Source of the DNA: Nitrospirota bacterium
GTDB taxonomy: Bacteria; Nitrospirota; Thermodesulfovibrionia; Thermodesulfovibrionales; UBA6898
DNA: 64,000 nt
Assembly (NCBI GenBank): GCA_024275975.1
Contig: JAJRYC010000004.1
Span: 1-64,000 of the forward strand
Reading direction: 5' to 3'
The notes below the pieces were generated by a model. The model was given only the letters and a program-made list of their open reading frames with translations, made no database searches and was not told the DNA's origin. A program made the translations under genes and the position numbers. The first letter of the stretch is position 1; every line of letters begins with the position of its first letter. Shown piece after piece: positions 1 to 8,715 of this stretch.

Positions 1-2
1 AA

Positions 3-233
3 CAGCTTTATTACCATAGAAAGCCCGGACGGGGGAAATTGTCCGGCTTCCGGTTCCGGACGAAGTTGTCGAATGCTGTTATTAAACCCGGGGCGACAGT
101 GCCGTTCAGTGCCGTATTCACCGATACGCCTGAAAATTATGACGGATATATTGTGACGTTGAAAGATTTCAGTATGGAGTCAATGGGTGAACTTTTGGTC
201 GATACACTCGTGGGGATGAAAAAAAAGGAATAG
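3..233 (+). CDS. C-terminal fragment of a DUF3426-type (zinc-ribbon) protein, partial
   Basis: Only the end of this gene is in the window. The readable part contains the stretch IKPGATVPFSAVFTDTPENY, which resembles the end of the DUF3426 domain (PG..xPF..VF.D.P.N), a periplasmic or outer-face domain usually attached to an N-terminal zinc ribbon and one membrane segment. The first 12 codons in this frame look unlike coding sequence, while the adjacent frame reads NSFITIESPDGG, so a frameshift near position 25-40 is possible. It ends with TAG at 231-233, about 85 bp upstream of rsmB. The family assignment is from recognition of this short motif only. Confidence 0.45.
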   Translation, partial: QLYYHRKPGRGKLSGFRFRTKLSNAVIKPGATVPFSAVFTDTPENYDGYIVTLKDFSMESMGELLVDTLVGMKKKE

Positions 234-260
234 AGAAAGAAATAAAGACCGTCATTCAGC

Positions 261-290
261 ATGAAACAGGACGGATTTCAATGGTATAAT
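261..290 (+). promoter_or_regulatory. Candidate promoter for the rsmB operon
   Basis: ATGAAA at 261-266 and TATAAT at 285-290 are 18 bp apart. The predicted transcription start is near 297, giving a short leader before the TTG start at 319. Confidence 0.4.
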
Positions 291-318
291 TATAACTGAC
301 AGTTTTGAATTCAGACAA

Positions 319-1686
319 TTGAAAACCTCAACAATCCAAGGGGGGAAAATAGATTCAGATATAACCAATCCTCGCCTCCTCGCCATAATGGCTCTCCTGG
401 AAATTTCAGGGAAAGGAAGCAGGCCGAAAAATGCTATCGAAGCACTGGCGCGGTCACTCGACAGAAGAGACAGGGCCTTTATGATGGAGCTGGTCTACGG
501 CGTCCTGAGATTCAGGGACACACTTGACTGGATATTGAAGCATTTCCTCCGGAATTTCTCGATGTCGGGAGATTTTACCATTAATAACCTCAGGACGGCA
601 CTGTTTCAGATATACTTCATGAGAGTACCGGATTGGGCAGCTGTAAATGAATCCGTGGAAATCGAAAAGAAAGGTGGCATACCCGCCATAAGGCGGACGG
701 GCAGACCCACGGTTGTTAATGGTGTATTAAGGAACATCCTGAGACGAAAAAATGATTTTACACCTCCATTGGAATTAGATGATCCGGTTGCCGCCATCTC
801 GGTGAATACTTCGCATCCGCAATGGATGGTAAAGAGATGGATGAAAAGATTCGGCGGGCGTGGGGCCGCCCTCCTTGCGGAGGCGAACAATCAAATCCCT
901 CCCATGACGATCAGGGTGAACGGACTGAGAATAACCAGGGACCAGCTGATCCGGAAGTTTAATGAGAACGAAATCATTTCCACACCAGCCAATTTTTCGC
1001 CGGATGGGATTATCATGAAGGAATTACATAGTTATAGTGATCTGTCTTTTGTTTCCGGACTCTTCGCGGTACAGGACGAGGCCTCGCAGCTTATCGCTTA
1101 CCTGCTCGATCCGAAGCCCGGCGAAAGGATACTGGACGCATGCGCGGCCCCCGGGGGCAAGACAACACATATCGCGCAACTAATGGGGGACAAGGGCGAG
1201 GTGATCGCGGTCGAAAAAGACCCGGAAAGAATCAGCAGGCTGGAGGAAAACATTAATGACCTTGGAATCAGGTCCGTAAAAATAATCAACGCGGATTTCA
1301 ACAGGGTGAAAAATATCGGAACGTTCGACAGGATACTGGTGGACGCCCCGTGCTCTTCCATGGGGGTCATAAGAAGGAATCCGGATGTCAAATACAGGCA
1401 CAGGGCCGGGGACTTGGCTGGATACAGATCGAAACAGGTAGAATTACTCCTTGCCGCTTCATCCTTGTTAAAGAAAAAGGGTATCCTGGTATATTCCGTA
1501 TGTTCGACTGAACCGGAGGAAGGAGAAGAGGCTGTAGCTGAATTCTTGAAGACAGCAAAAGAAATGAGTATTATAGATGCTGGCTCTGTTTACCCGGGAG
1601 ATTTTGCTGATAAGGGATTCTATCGGACTTATCCTCATAAACATAACATGGACGGCTTTTTTGGGGTGAAATTTTGCAAAAAATGA
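319..1686 (+). CDS. rsmB: 16S rRNA (cytosine-967-C5)-methyltransferase RsmB
   Basis: Methylates C967 of 16S rRNA using S-adenosylmethionine. The 455-residue product has an N-terminal NusB-like RNA-binding domain (about residues 20-150) and a C-terminal RsmB/Nop2 methyltransferase domain. Visible motifs are the SAM-binding DACAAPGGKTTH at about residue 273, DAPCSSMG at about 342 (motif IV) and SVCST with Cys at about 395 (motif VI, the usual nucleophile in RsmB). Length matches the family. The start is TTG; a purine-rich AAGGGGGG tract lies inside the reading frame at about 340 but no ATG/GTG follows it, so the start is uncertain by up to about 20 codons. It overlaps the next gene by ATGA, indicating an operon. 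Confidence 0.9.
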   Translation: MKTSTIQGGKIDSDITNPRLLAIMALLEISGKGSRPKNAIEALARSLDRRDRAFMMELVYGVLRFRDTLDWILKHFLRNFSMSGDFTINNLRTALFQIYFMRVPDWAAVNESVEIEKKGGIPAIRRTGRPTVVNGVLRNILRRKNDFTPPLELDDPVAAISVNTSHPQWMVKRWMKRFGGRGAALLAEANNQIPPMTIRVNGLRITRDQLIRKFNENEIISTPANFSPDGIIMKELHSYSDLSFVSGLFAVQDEASQLIAYLLDPKPGERILDACAAPGGKTTHIAQLMGDKGEVIAVEKDPERISRLEENINDLGIRSVKIINADFNRVKNIGTFDRILVDAPCSSMGVIRRNPDVKYRHRAGDLAGYRSKQVELLLAASSLLKKKGILVYSVCSTEPEEGEEAVAEFLKTAKEMSIIDAGSVYPGDFADKGFYRTYPHKHNMDGFFGVKFCKK

Positions 1687-2420
1687 ACAATTTAATTCGT
1701 GTGCCGGTTATCATCACGATATTTATAGTGTTGGGGCTGACTTTCGGCTACCTGACATTCAAGGTATTAAGTTACAGCCGGACCGTTGAGGCGCCTTCAC
1801 TGGTAAATATGACCCTTTTCGAGGCGAACAAATTATTAAACCAGGCCGGTCTGTACCTGAAAATTGAAGGTGAAGATTATGACTCCAGCATTCCCGCCGG
1901 ATGTATAATCAGGCAGGACATCCCGGCCGGAAACAAGATAAAGGAAAAGAGAGCGATAAAGGTCATCGTAAGCAAGGGACCCAGGGTCTATTCCATTCCC
2001 CTGGTCATCAATAAAACCCAAAACGATGCCGAAGCACTGCTTCTCCAGAACAGGCTGAAAATAGGGAAGATAATATATGTCCATTCCGATTCCGTTAAAA
2101 AAGGCAGAGTTGTGACCCAAAAACCCGGGCCGGATGAAAGATTGATTGACTATGTCACTCTACTCGTAAGCCTCGGTCCCCATGAATACAGCTATTTCTG
2201 TCCTGATTTTTCAGGTAAAAGTCTCGAAAGGGCAAAGGACCTGGCCGAAAAAATCGGGCTCGAGGTCCGGACAAAGGGGACGGGAAATACGATCAGGAGA
2301 CAGGACCCGAAACCCGGAGCAATCGTAAAAACCGGCGATAAAATATACCTGGAGCTGAAGGAAGACAATGTACTGGAATGGTTTTATGACATGATTAAAA
2401 AGGAGAACGCCAATGATTAA
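1683..2420 (+). CDS. Membrane-anchored PASTA-domain protein
   Basis: A 245-residue protein with one N-terminal membrane segment (about residues 6-26, [20 protein letters not shown]) followed by three PASTA repeats (about 38-100, 101-170, 171-235), each with the usual VPxLxxxxxxxAxxxLxxxxL pattern. PASTA domains bind peptidoglycan or beta-lactams in penicillin-binding proteins and Ser/Thr kinases; here there is no enzymatic domain, so the role is probably envelope-associated but undefined. I chose the ATG at 1683 because it forms an ATGA overlap with the rsmB stop. The 3' end overlaps rpe by 8 bp. Confidence 0.8.
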   Translation: MNNLIRVPVIITIFIVLGLTFGYLTFKVLSYSRTVEAPSLVNMTLFEANKLLNQAGLYLKIEGEDYDSSIPAGCIIRQDIPAGNKIKEKRAIKVIVSKGPRVYSIPLVINKTQNDAEALLLQNRLKIGKIIYVHSDSVKKGRVVTQKPGPDERLIDYVTLLVSLGPHEYSYFCPDFSGKSLERAKDLAEKIGLEVRTKGTGNTIRRQDPKPGAIVKTGDKIYLELKEDNVLEWFYDMIKKENAND

Positions 2421-3072
2421 AATTGCCCCGTCAATACTCTCGGCTGATTTTATGCGCCTGGGCGAAGAGATAAAGGCGGTTGAAGACGCCGGAGCCCATA
2501 TGCTTCATATCGACGGCATGGACGGTCATTTTGTGCCTAATATTACCATCGGAAGCTCCACTGTTGAATCGATCAGGAAAATAACCGCTATGCCTCTTGA
2601 CGTGCATTTGATGATAGAAGACCCGGACAGCTTTCTGGAAAGTTTTATCACGGCGGGAGCCGATATACTGACGGTCCATTGCGAGGCCTGCGTACATCTG
2701 CACAGAACAATACAGATGATAAAATAAAAAGGGATCAAGGCGGGAGTATCGATGAATCCGGCCAGTCCCGTCCGGAATCTTGAGGATATTCTGGATGACC
2801 TTGATATTGTGCTTGTGATGTCGGTCAACCCAGGGTTTGGAGGGCAGAAGTTCATCCCGCATTCGATCGAAAAAATAAAACTGCTGAAGAAAATGATCGA
2901 GGACCGCGGGCTGAACACATCCATTGAAGTAGATGGCGGCGTTAAGTTGGAAAATGCAAAAGAGATAGCCGACGCGGGAGCGGATATGCTTGTTATGGGG
3001 TCGGCTTTCTTCGGCGCCGGCAATTATAAAACATTGATGGAGAATCTTGATGGAACCCTCGGAAACAGATAA
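2413..3072 (+). CDS. rpe: Ribulose-phosphate 3-epimerase, interrupted by an in-frame TAA
   Basis: Interconverts ribulose-5-phosphate and xylulose-5-phosphate in the pentose phosphate pathway. The reading frame is full length (219 codons) and shows the TIM-barrel signatures [10 protein letters not shown] at the start, [19 protein letters not shown] and [10 protein letters not shown], with EVDGGV near the C-terminus. A TAA stop at 2725-2727 cuts it after QMIK; both halves are in the same frame, and the expected local sequence in homologues is a charged residue (typically IKEKGIKAG), so GAA to TAA is the simplest explanation. Downstream there is an ATG at 2752 but no good reason for reinitiation. 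The 5' end overlaps the PASTA gene; the 3' end overlaps the TPR gene. Either a sequence error or a recent nonsense mutation. Confidence 0.85.
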
Positions 3073-4135
3073 GATATTCGAAAAAGCCGAGACCTTGCGG
3101 CAGGGCAATCAATATAAAAGATCTCTCACCTTTTTTAAAAAGGCTTTGAGTGGATATTCATCTTCAGGGGATACAGGCAGGATTTTGGAATGTCAGCTTT
3201 CAATTGGCGACATCTATAGAATGGTCGGTGATTTCGACAAGGCGGAGAAATCCTATTCCGATGCCATAACGACATGCGGGAAGGTCGACGATCCGGTTGC
3301 CATGTCTGATGCCAAGATCGGTATCGGACTCTCATTCAGGGGAAAAGGAGACTGGAGTAATGCTTTAAAGATGTTTAATCAAGCTCTTGTTTTTTATAAG
3401 AAAAACAAGGATGAGCATGGCATCGCATTCTGCAACTGGGCGATTGCCGGGGCATTCAGGATCAAAGGAGATATTTCAAGATCCATAAAAACCTATAATA
3501 CAGCTTTAGAGAAGTACAAATCATTAAAATACGATACGGGAACGGGATACTGCCTCTGCGGTCTGGGCGGCGCCTCAAGGATAGCCGGCCTATTCAGCGA
3601 TTCCCTTGACTACTACAATTCCGCAAACACGGTATTTTTAAAGCTGAGGGACAATTTCGGGCGGGCGTATTCTTACTGCGGCAAGGGAAATGCCCACAGG
3701 ATGTCCGGCGAATACAAAAAAGCCCTTGCAAGTTTCAACAAGGCGTCAACCCTGTATAAAAAAATCGGCGACAGGGTTAGCTATTCATACACGCTATGGA
3801 GTATCGGGACGACGTATAAAATGTTGGGCGACAATTCCAGAGCGCGCGAGTATTTCAGGACAGCCCAAACCCTGTTTAAAAAAACAAAAGATCCGAGAGG
3901 GATTATTTACTGTAGACTCGGCCTCGGAGAAATTGCTATGCTGGAAGGTGCAGACTCTCGGGCCGGGAAATATTTCAGGTCATCAGTCACCGATGCCGGG
4001 GAATATGGATTCATGATAGAGAAGTGTTACGCGAAAATGTTGCTCTCCTCGCTGTACGGGGAACCGGAATCAGGTTGCTTAAAAAAGCTTGGATTAAGAT
4101 TGGATTTTAAAAAAGCGCCCTTTAATATACCATAA
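3050..4135 (+). CDS. Tetratricopeptide-repeat protein
   Basis: A 361-residue soluble protein made almost entirely of TPR-like helical repeats of about 40 residues (for example GDFDKAEKSYSDAI, GDWSNALKMFNQAL, GEYKKALASFNKAS, GDNSRAREYFRTAQ), a pattern close to the longer TPR_12/LGN-type repeats. TPR proteins act as protein-interaction scaffolds; no catalytic domain is visible. The ATG at 3050 is preferred over the TTG at 3047. It starts inside the end of rpe, suggesting translational coupling. The function cannot be assigned from sequence. Confidence 0.75.
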   Translation: MEPSETDKIFEKAETLRQGNQYKRSLTFFKKALSGYSSSGDTGRILECQLSIGDIYRMVGDFDKAEKSYSDAITTCGKVDDPVAMSDAKIGIGLSFRGKGDWSNALKMFNQALVFYKKNKDEHGIAFCNWAIAGAFRIKGDISRSIKTYNTALEKYKSLKYDTGTGYCLCGLGGASRIAGLFSDSLDYYNSANTVFLKLRDNFGRAYSYCGKGNAHRMSGEYKKALASFNKASTLYKKIGDRVSYSYTLWSIGTTYKMLGDNSRAREYFRTAQTLFKKTKDPRGIIYCRLGLGEIAMLEGADSRAGKYFRSSVTDAGEYGFMIEKCYAKMLLSSLYGEPESGCLKKLGLRLDFKKAPFNIP

Positions 4136-4182
4136 CAATTCAGCAGGCTTATAATTCCAACGATACAACGGGGGGATCACTT

Positions 4183-4722
4183 TTGAGGGTATTAAATTTA
4201 CCCAATACCATAACAATAACGAGGATAATAATTATTCCAGTGTTTACTACCGCAATAATTTACTATAGATACGACTACGCCCTTTATCTTTTTATTATCG
4301 CCGCGGTCTCGGACTTTCTCGACGGACTGATAGCGAGGGTCAAAGACCAGAAAACAGTGCTGGGGACCTTTCTGGATCCCCTGGCGGATAAATTTCTTCT
4401 TGTAACGACCTTTATCCTCTTTTCCATCTATGGCTTAATACCAAAATGGGTCGCCATTATTGTGATAAGCAGGGACCTTATCGTCCTGACCGGCTGGTTC
4501 CTGTTATACATGATTACCCATAATCCAAAGGTCGAGCCGGTGATAATGGGTAAGATCGCTATAGCATCCCAGATGATTACACTGATCTATATATTGCTGA
4601 CCGTAAACATAAAACCCCTGCCCCCCGTGCCGGACATCCTTCTGTTTTTTACGGCGTCGGTTACGGCATTATCGGGCCTGCAATATATATATAAGGGTTT
4701 TAAGCTTACAAATGCGCTCTAA
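4183..4722 (+). CDS. pgsA: CDP-diacylglycerol-glycerol-3-phosphate 3-phosphatidyltransferase
   Basis: Makes phosphatidylglycerophosphate, the first committed step to phosphatidylglycerol and cardiolipin, in the inner membrane. The 179-residue protein begins NLPNTITITRI, typical for PgsA, and carries the CDP-alcohol phosphatidyltransferase signature DG-x2-AR-x8-G-x3-D-x3-D (DGLIARVKD...GTFLDPLADK at about residues 44-70) plus several hydrophobic helices. The start codon is TTG at 4183 with a GGGGGG ribosome-binding tract about 10 bp upstream. The end overlaps the next gene by 11 bp. Confidence 0.9.
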   Translation: MRVLNLPNTITITRIIIIPVFTTAIIYYRYDYALYLFIIAAVSDFLDGLIARVKDQKTVLGTFLDPLADKFLLVTTFILFSIYGLIPKWVAIIVISRDLIVLTGWFLLYMITHNPKVEPVIMGKIAIASQMITLIYILLTVNIKPLPPVPDILLFFTASVTALSGLQYIYKGFKLTNAL

Positions 4723-6010
4723 GGCCGGAATAAAGATAGAAAGCATAATGCCGGGCAGCCTGGCTGATGAAGCCGGACTGCGGCCCGGCGATCTCCTGCT
4801 TTCGATAAACAGCCATCCACTGCATGACGTTATCGATTTCATGTTTTATAACAGCGCCGACAGCCTGGATATAAAATACAAAAGAAAAGGGAGCATCAAA
4901 AGAATTCAGCTAATAACTGAAAATGAGAATGACCTTGGACTAACAATCAAGACCTTTAAAGTCAAAACCTGCAAAAATAACTGTCTTTTCTGCTTTGTCA
5001 AACAGCTTCCAAAAGGATTCAGAAAATCACTGTACATAAAAGACGAAGATTACAGGTTATCGTTTCTATACGGTAATTATATAACATTTTCAAACCTTGA
5101 CAGTACTGCCAGAAAGAGAATTGTTGAGCAGAGATTAAGCCCTATCTATGTATCGGTGCATTCTACCCGGAGAGCGGTGCGTAACAGACTGCTGGGGAAT
5201 CCAAAGGCGCCGGATATCATGAAAGAGTTGAAGTTTTTTTCCGAAAACAGGATACGAATGCATACCCAGATTGTTCTCTGTCCCGGGCATAATGACGGTA
5301 TGGAGCTGCGGAATACGATCAAGGATATATTCAAGTTTTATCCATACGCCTCATCAATCGCCGTCGTCCCGGTCGGCCTTACAACGCCCGGAAAACTTCA
5401 AGTCGAGGCCGTCACAAAAGAGACCGCCATAGAGACCATGGGAATAGTACAATCACTCCAGAAAAGGTTCAAAAAAAACCATGGCGATCCCGTGGTTTAC
5501 TGCTCCGATGAAATGTACATAAAAGCCGGACAGCCCTTCCCCAGGTTAAAGGAATACGGAAGTCTTCCACAGATAGAAAACGGCGTCGGAATGACATCTC
5601 TTTTTATCCACCAGTCAAAAAGGACCAGAACACCCAAGTCATTCACCAGAGGGAAGAAGCTCCTTACCTTTACAGGCGCTTCATTTTATCCTTTTCTGAA
5701 GAAGTTTACAGACCGGCTCGCAGAGAAAGAAGGTATTCATATTGATGTGCTTTCAGTCGAAAATAATTTCTTCGGTCCGTCAATTACGGTCACCGGCCTT
5801 CTTACCGGCCGGGACGTGATAAAGGCCCTGCACGACAATAGGGATTCGTATGAAGTGCTTATCGTCCCTGACTCGGTGCTGAAAGAAGACGAGGATATCT
5901 TCCTGGACGATGTCTCACTGAAGGACATTGAAGAGGCATCCGGATTAAAAACCGTTAAAACAGTTGCCACACCGCAAGGCCTTATAGATACTATCAACAG
6001 CCTCGGGTAA
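4712..6010 (+). CDS. DUF512-family PDZ plus radical-SAM-like protein
   Basis: A 432-residue protein with an N-terminal PDZ-like segment (IESIMPGSLADEAGLRPGDLL, about residues 6-28), then a CKNNCLFCF cluster (CxxxCxxC, about residues 87-94) typical of radical SAM iron-sulfur binding, and a C-terminal DUF512 domain with YCSDEMY. This architecture is the family once labelled TIGR03279, widespread in cyanobacteria, clostridia and Nitrospirota; its substrate is not established. It overlaps pgsA and is probably cotranscribed with it. Confidence 0.8.
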   Translation: MRSKAGIKIESIMPGSLADEAGLRPGDLLLSINSHPLHDVIDFMFYNSADSLDIKYKRKGSIKRIQLITENENDLGLTIKTFKVKTCKNNCLFCFVKQLPKGFRKSLYIKDEDYRLSFLYGNYITFSNLDSTARKRIVEQRLSPIYVSVHSTRRAVRNRLLGNPKAPDIMKELKFFSENRIRMHTQIVLCPGHNDGMELRNTIKDIFKFYPYASSIAVVPVGLTTPGKLQVEAVTKETAIETMGIVQSLQKRFKKNHGDPVVYCSDEMYIKAGQPFPRLKEYGSLPQIENGVGMTSLFIHQSKRTRTPKSFTRGKKLLTFTGASFYPFLKKFTDRLAEKEGIHIDVLSVENNFFGPSITVTGLLTGRDVIKALHDNRDSYEVLIVPDSVLKEDEDIFLDDVSLKDIEEASGLKTVKTVATPQGLIDTINSLG

Positions 6011-6095
6011 GGCCGAAAGTTGCTGTTACTGAATTTTAACCGATGCCGGGGTGAATTTTTAAAAATCGATTAGCATGAAAAACATGGAGTCTTAT

Positions 6096-6920
6096 ATGAA
6101 TATTACAGGAAAGACAAGAATAACAGGGCTTTTTGGCTGTCCTGTTGAGCATTCTTTATCTCCCTCAATGCATAACGCCGCCTTCGAAGCTCTTAGTCTG
6201 GACTATTGCTATCTCCCGTTTCTGGTCAAACCTGAAGATCTTGGCCGGGCGGTAGATTCCATAAGAGCACTCAATTTCGCAGGAGTAAATGTAACGGTGC
6301 CGCACAAGGAAGCTGTTATCCCCCTGCTGGACAGTATAGATGAAGAGGCTATGTTTATCGGAGCCGTCAACACCATAGTAAATACCAATGGAGAATTGAG
6401 AGGCTACAACACCGACGGCAGGGGATTTATGCGCTCCCTGTCGGAAAACAACATCAACGTTAAAGACAGAAAGATTCTGGTGGTGGGCGCGGGTGGTGCT
6501 TCAAGGGCGATAAGCTATTACCTGTCCGGGAAGGCTGATAAATTATATCTTTTTGATATTGACAGGAACAAACTCGGCAAACTGGTGGCGGACCTTTCGA
6601 AAATCAGGGATAATGTATCCGGTCTTCAGGAAATTCAGAATCCAGGAGAGTTCGCGATAATAATTAACGCCACCCCTCTCGGCCTTAAAAAGGGGGACCC
6701 ATTACCTTTCAGCACATCTTCCCTCAAGCCCGGCCAGGTAGTATGCGATCTTATATACGGAAATACGCGGATGCTTGAAAGCGCCTCAAAGAAAGACTGC
6801 CTGACAGTTAACGGACTGGGCATGCTTTTATGGCAGGGTGTTCTTGCATTTGAACTCTGGACCGGCTTATTCCCACCCGTTGATGTTATGAAAAAAGCGT
6901 TATCACATGACAAAATCTAA
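6096..6920 (+). CDS. aroE: Shikimate 5-dehydrogenase
   Basis: Reduces 3-dehydroshikimate to shikimate with NADPH in aromatic amino acid synthesis. The substrate-binding N-terminus has GCPVEHSLSPSMHNAAF, NVTVPHKE with the catalytic Lys, and NTDGRGF. The NADP-binding segment has VVGAGGASRAI, followed by INATPLGL and the C-terminal GLGMLLWQG. Three in-frame ATGs exist (6075, 6084, 6096); I chose 6096 because GGAG lies 7 bp upstream and the protein then begins just before the conserved TGLFGCP. Length of 274 residues fits the family. Followed by about 110 bp containing the lptC promoter. Confidence 0.9.
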   Translation: MNITGKTRITGLFGCPVEHSLSPSMHNAAFEALSLDYCYLPFLVKPEDLGRAVDSIRALNFAGVNVTVPHKEAVIPLLDSIDEEAMFIGAVNTIVNTNGELRGYNTDGRGFMRSLSENNINVKDRKILVVGAGGASRAISYYLSGKADKLYLFDIDRNKLGKLVADLSKIRDNVSGLQEIQNPGEFAIIINATPLGLKKGDPLPFSTSSLKPGQVVCDLIYGNTRMLESASKKDCLTVNGLGMLLWQGVLAFELWTGLFPPVDVMKKALSHDKI

Positions 6921-6999
6921 AATCCGGTCGTAACTGGCCGGTTTGTTAAGCATTTATTGAAGATGCACTTTTTTTGTGTATCCGGGATACTTGTCAGGG

Positions 7000-7028
7000 T
7001 TTACTAAAAAACGGCTATATGATAAAAT
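7000..7028 (+). promoter_or_regulatory. Candidate promoter for lptC, close to the start codon
   Basis: TTTACT at 7000-7005 and TAAAAT at 7023-7028 are 17 bp apart. Only 6 bp separate the -10-like hexamer from the lptC ATG at 7035 and no ribosome-binding site is seen, which suggests a leaderless transcript. Confidence 0.35.
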
Positions 7029-7034
7029 TTTTAT

Positions 7035-7547
7035 ATGAAGAGAAGCATATTCCTTGCCTTCGCTATTTTGTTTTTTTCACTATTTTTTATTCTTGTTAAA
7101 AGCGAAAAAGATACCAGACTGAACGTGCAGTTCAACGAAGAATCTTTTATCGAGGGACTGAAGATAGTCAATAAAAAGAATGGTAATCGGGACTGGGTAC
7201 TGACGGCAAAACGGGCCGATATTACCGAAAAAGGAGAAAATGTGCGGTTAAGCTCTATCGAGATGACACTAGAGGACAATGGGATAACAATAAACGCCGA
7301 CAACGGAGTTTATCATCCGGACAGCAAAAACCTGACTGTTAACGGCAGGGTTACGGCAAGGATGGATGACGTTTCAATAACTACAGAAGACATTGAACTC
7401 GACAGCCGCGCCGGAACCATAAAAACAGACAATCAAGTAATCATACAGGGGAAAAACTTCAGTCTGAGTGGCAGGGGCATAGAAATCCGCAATGCCGACC
7501 AGAGAGTGAGGATACTGAGTAATGTTAAAGCGACTTTTAATAATTAG
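7035..7547 (+). CDS. lptC: LPS export protein LptC
   Basis: Bitopic inner-membrane protein that takes LPS from the LptB2FG ABC exporter and hands it to LptA. The 170-residue product has an N-terminal membrane segment (about residues 5-22, FLAFAILFFSLFFILV) and a periplasmic beta-jellyroll of the OstA/LptC type with repeated ITxNGVYHPxxxxLxVxG-like strands. It heads the lptC-lptA-lptB-rpoN-hpf-rapZ gene order known from proteobacteria and overlaps lptA by 26 bp. Confidence 0.85.
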   Translation: MKRSIFLAFAILFFSLFFILVKSEKDTRLNVQFNEESFIEGLKIVNKKNGNRDWVLTAKRADITEKGENVRLSSIEMTLEDNGITINADNGVYHPDSKNLTVNGRVTARMDDVSITTEDIELDSRAGTIKTDNQVIIQGKNFSLSGRGIEIRNADQRVRILSNVKATFNN

Positions 7548-7992
7548 TCTTCTGTTTATAGCAATTTTCCCGTCGCAGTCATTCTCCGAAGGAACTAAAC
7601 CCGGGTTAAAGAGTTCTATTGTGGTGACATCGGAGACACTTATTACCGACAACAGGGCCCATACCGCTATTTTCGAAAACAATGTTATCGCAAAATCAGC
7701 CGGGATGACACTGTATGCCGATAAAATGATAGTCTATTACAGTGGTGACAGCGGTGATGTCACTAAAATCGAGGCGACCGGAGACGTGAAGCTTCAGAAG
7801 GATGCAAAATTAATAATTGCCCAAAAGGCGACGTATTATCCCGATAAGTCGGAAGTTGTTTTTGCCGGTGGTCCACGCGCTATAGATGGCGAGAATGTTG
7901 TTACGGGCACAAAAATGACGTATTTTATGAACGAAGACCGTTTTAGCGTAGAAAACAGCAAGGTATTCCTGAAAGCCGCGAAGGATAAATAA
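7522..7992 (+). CDS. lptA: LPS transport periplasmic protein LptA (OstA-like)
   Basis: Periplasmic bridge protein that carries LPS from LptC to LptD at the outer membrane. The 156-residue product starts with a signal peptide (MLKRLLIISLLFIAIFPSQS, likely cleaved near residue 22) and continues as an OstA beta-jellyroll (ITDNRAHTAIFENNV, LYADKMIVYY, IEATGDVKL). It abuts lptB with no gap (stop at 7992, ATG at 7993). Confidence 0.85.
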   Translation: MLKRLLIISLLFIAIFPSQSFSEGTKPGLKSSIVVTSETLITDNRAHTAIFENNVIAKSAGMTLYADKMIVYYSGDSGDVTKIEATGDVKLQKDAKLIIAQKATYYPDKSEVVFAGGPRAIDGENVVTGTKMTYFMNEDRFSVENSKVFLKAAKDK

Positions 7993-8715
7993 ATGCATCT
8001 TCTTGAAGTCATAGGTCTACGCAAATCATACGGAAAAAAAATAGTGCTGAAGAACATCGACCTTTATGTCACTACAGGCGAGATCGTTGGACTACTCGGG
8101 CCCAATGGCGCCGGAAAGACAACAACATTTTATACCATGCTCGGACTTAAAATGCCGGAACACGGCAGTATTTATCTCGACAAAAAAGATATAAGCCACC
8201 TGCCGATGTACCGACGGGCGTTGATGGGTATAAGTTATCTGCCGCAGGAACCCTCGATATTCAGAAAGCTCTCGGTTGAAGATAACCTCAGGGCCGTACT
8301 CGAGATCAAGGGCCTTACAACGGAAGAAATCGAAATCGAGGTCGGGCACCTGCTACATGAATTCAAACTGGAAGAGTTCTCGAAAAGAAATGGATACAGG
8401 CTTTCCGGGGGTGAGAGAAGGCGCGCGGAGATAGCTAGGGCGCTTGCCACCCGACCCACATTTATCCTATTTGACGAGCCGTTTGCCGGCATAGACCCCA
8501 TCGCTATTATTGAACTGAAAAAAATGTTTGTCTATCTTAAGGAAAAGGGGCTTGGTATAGTTATTACAGACCATAATGTCAGGGATACGCTTTCGATAAC
8601 CGACAGGGCCTATATAATAAACAATGGTGAAATCCTGGATGAAGGCACACCTGAAAAACTGGTATCGGCACCGAAAGTAAAAGAGGCTTATCTTGGTGAG
8701 GAGTTCAGCTTATAA
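7993..8715 (+). CDS. lptB: LPS export ABC transporter ATPase LptB
   Basis: Cytoplasmic ATPase of the LptB2FG exporter. The 240-residue product has Walker A GPNGAGKTT (about residues 36-44), the Q-loop YLPQEPSIF, the signature RLSGGERRRAEIARAL, Walker B FILFDEPFAGIDP and the switch histidine in VITDHNV. The signature, with extra Arg residues, and the DHNV motif are typical of LptB rather than other ABC ATPases. It lies between lptA and rpoN with zero-base junctions on both sides. Confidence 0.93.
   Translation: MHLLEVIGLRKSYGKKIVLKNIDLYVTTGEIVGLLGPNGAGKTTTFYTMLGLKMPEHGSIYLDKKDISHLPMYRRALMGISYLPQEPSIFRKLSVEDNLRAVLEIKGLTTEEIEIEVGHLLHEFKLEEFSKRNGYRLSGGERRRAEIARALATRPTFILFDEPFAGIDPIAIIELKKMFVYLKEKGLGIVITDHNVRDTLSITDRAYIINNGEILDEGTPEKLVSAPKVKEAYLGEEFSL

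Noticed and set aside
6924-6950. Intrinsic terminator after aroE (CCGG ... CCGG followed by TTTGTT)
   Set aside because: The stem is only four base pairs and the T-run is interrupted.
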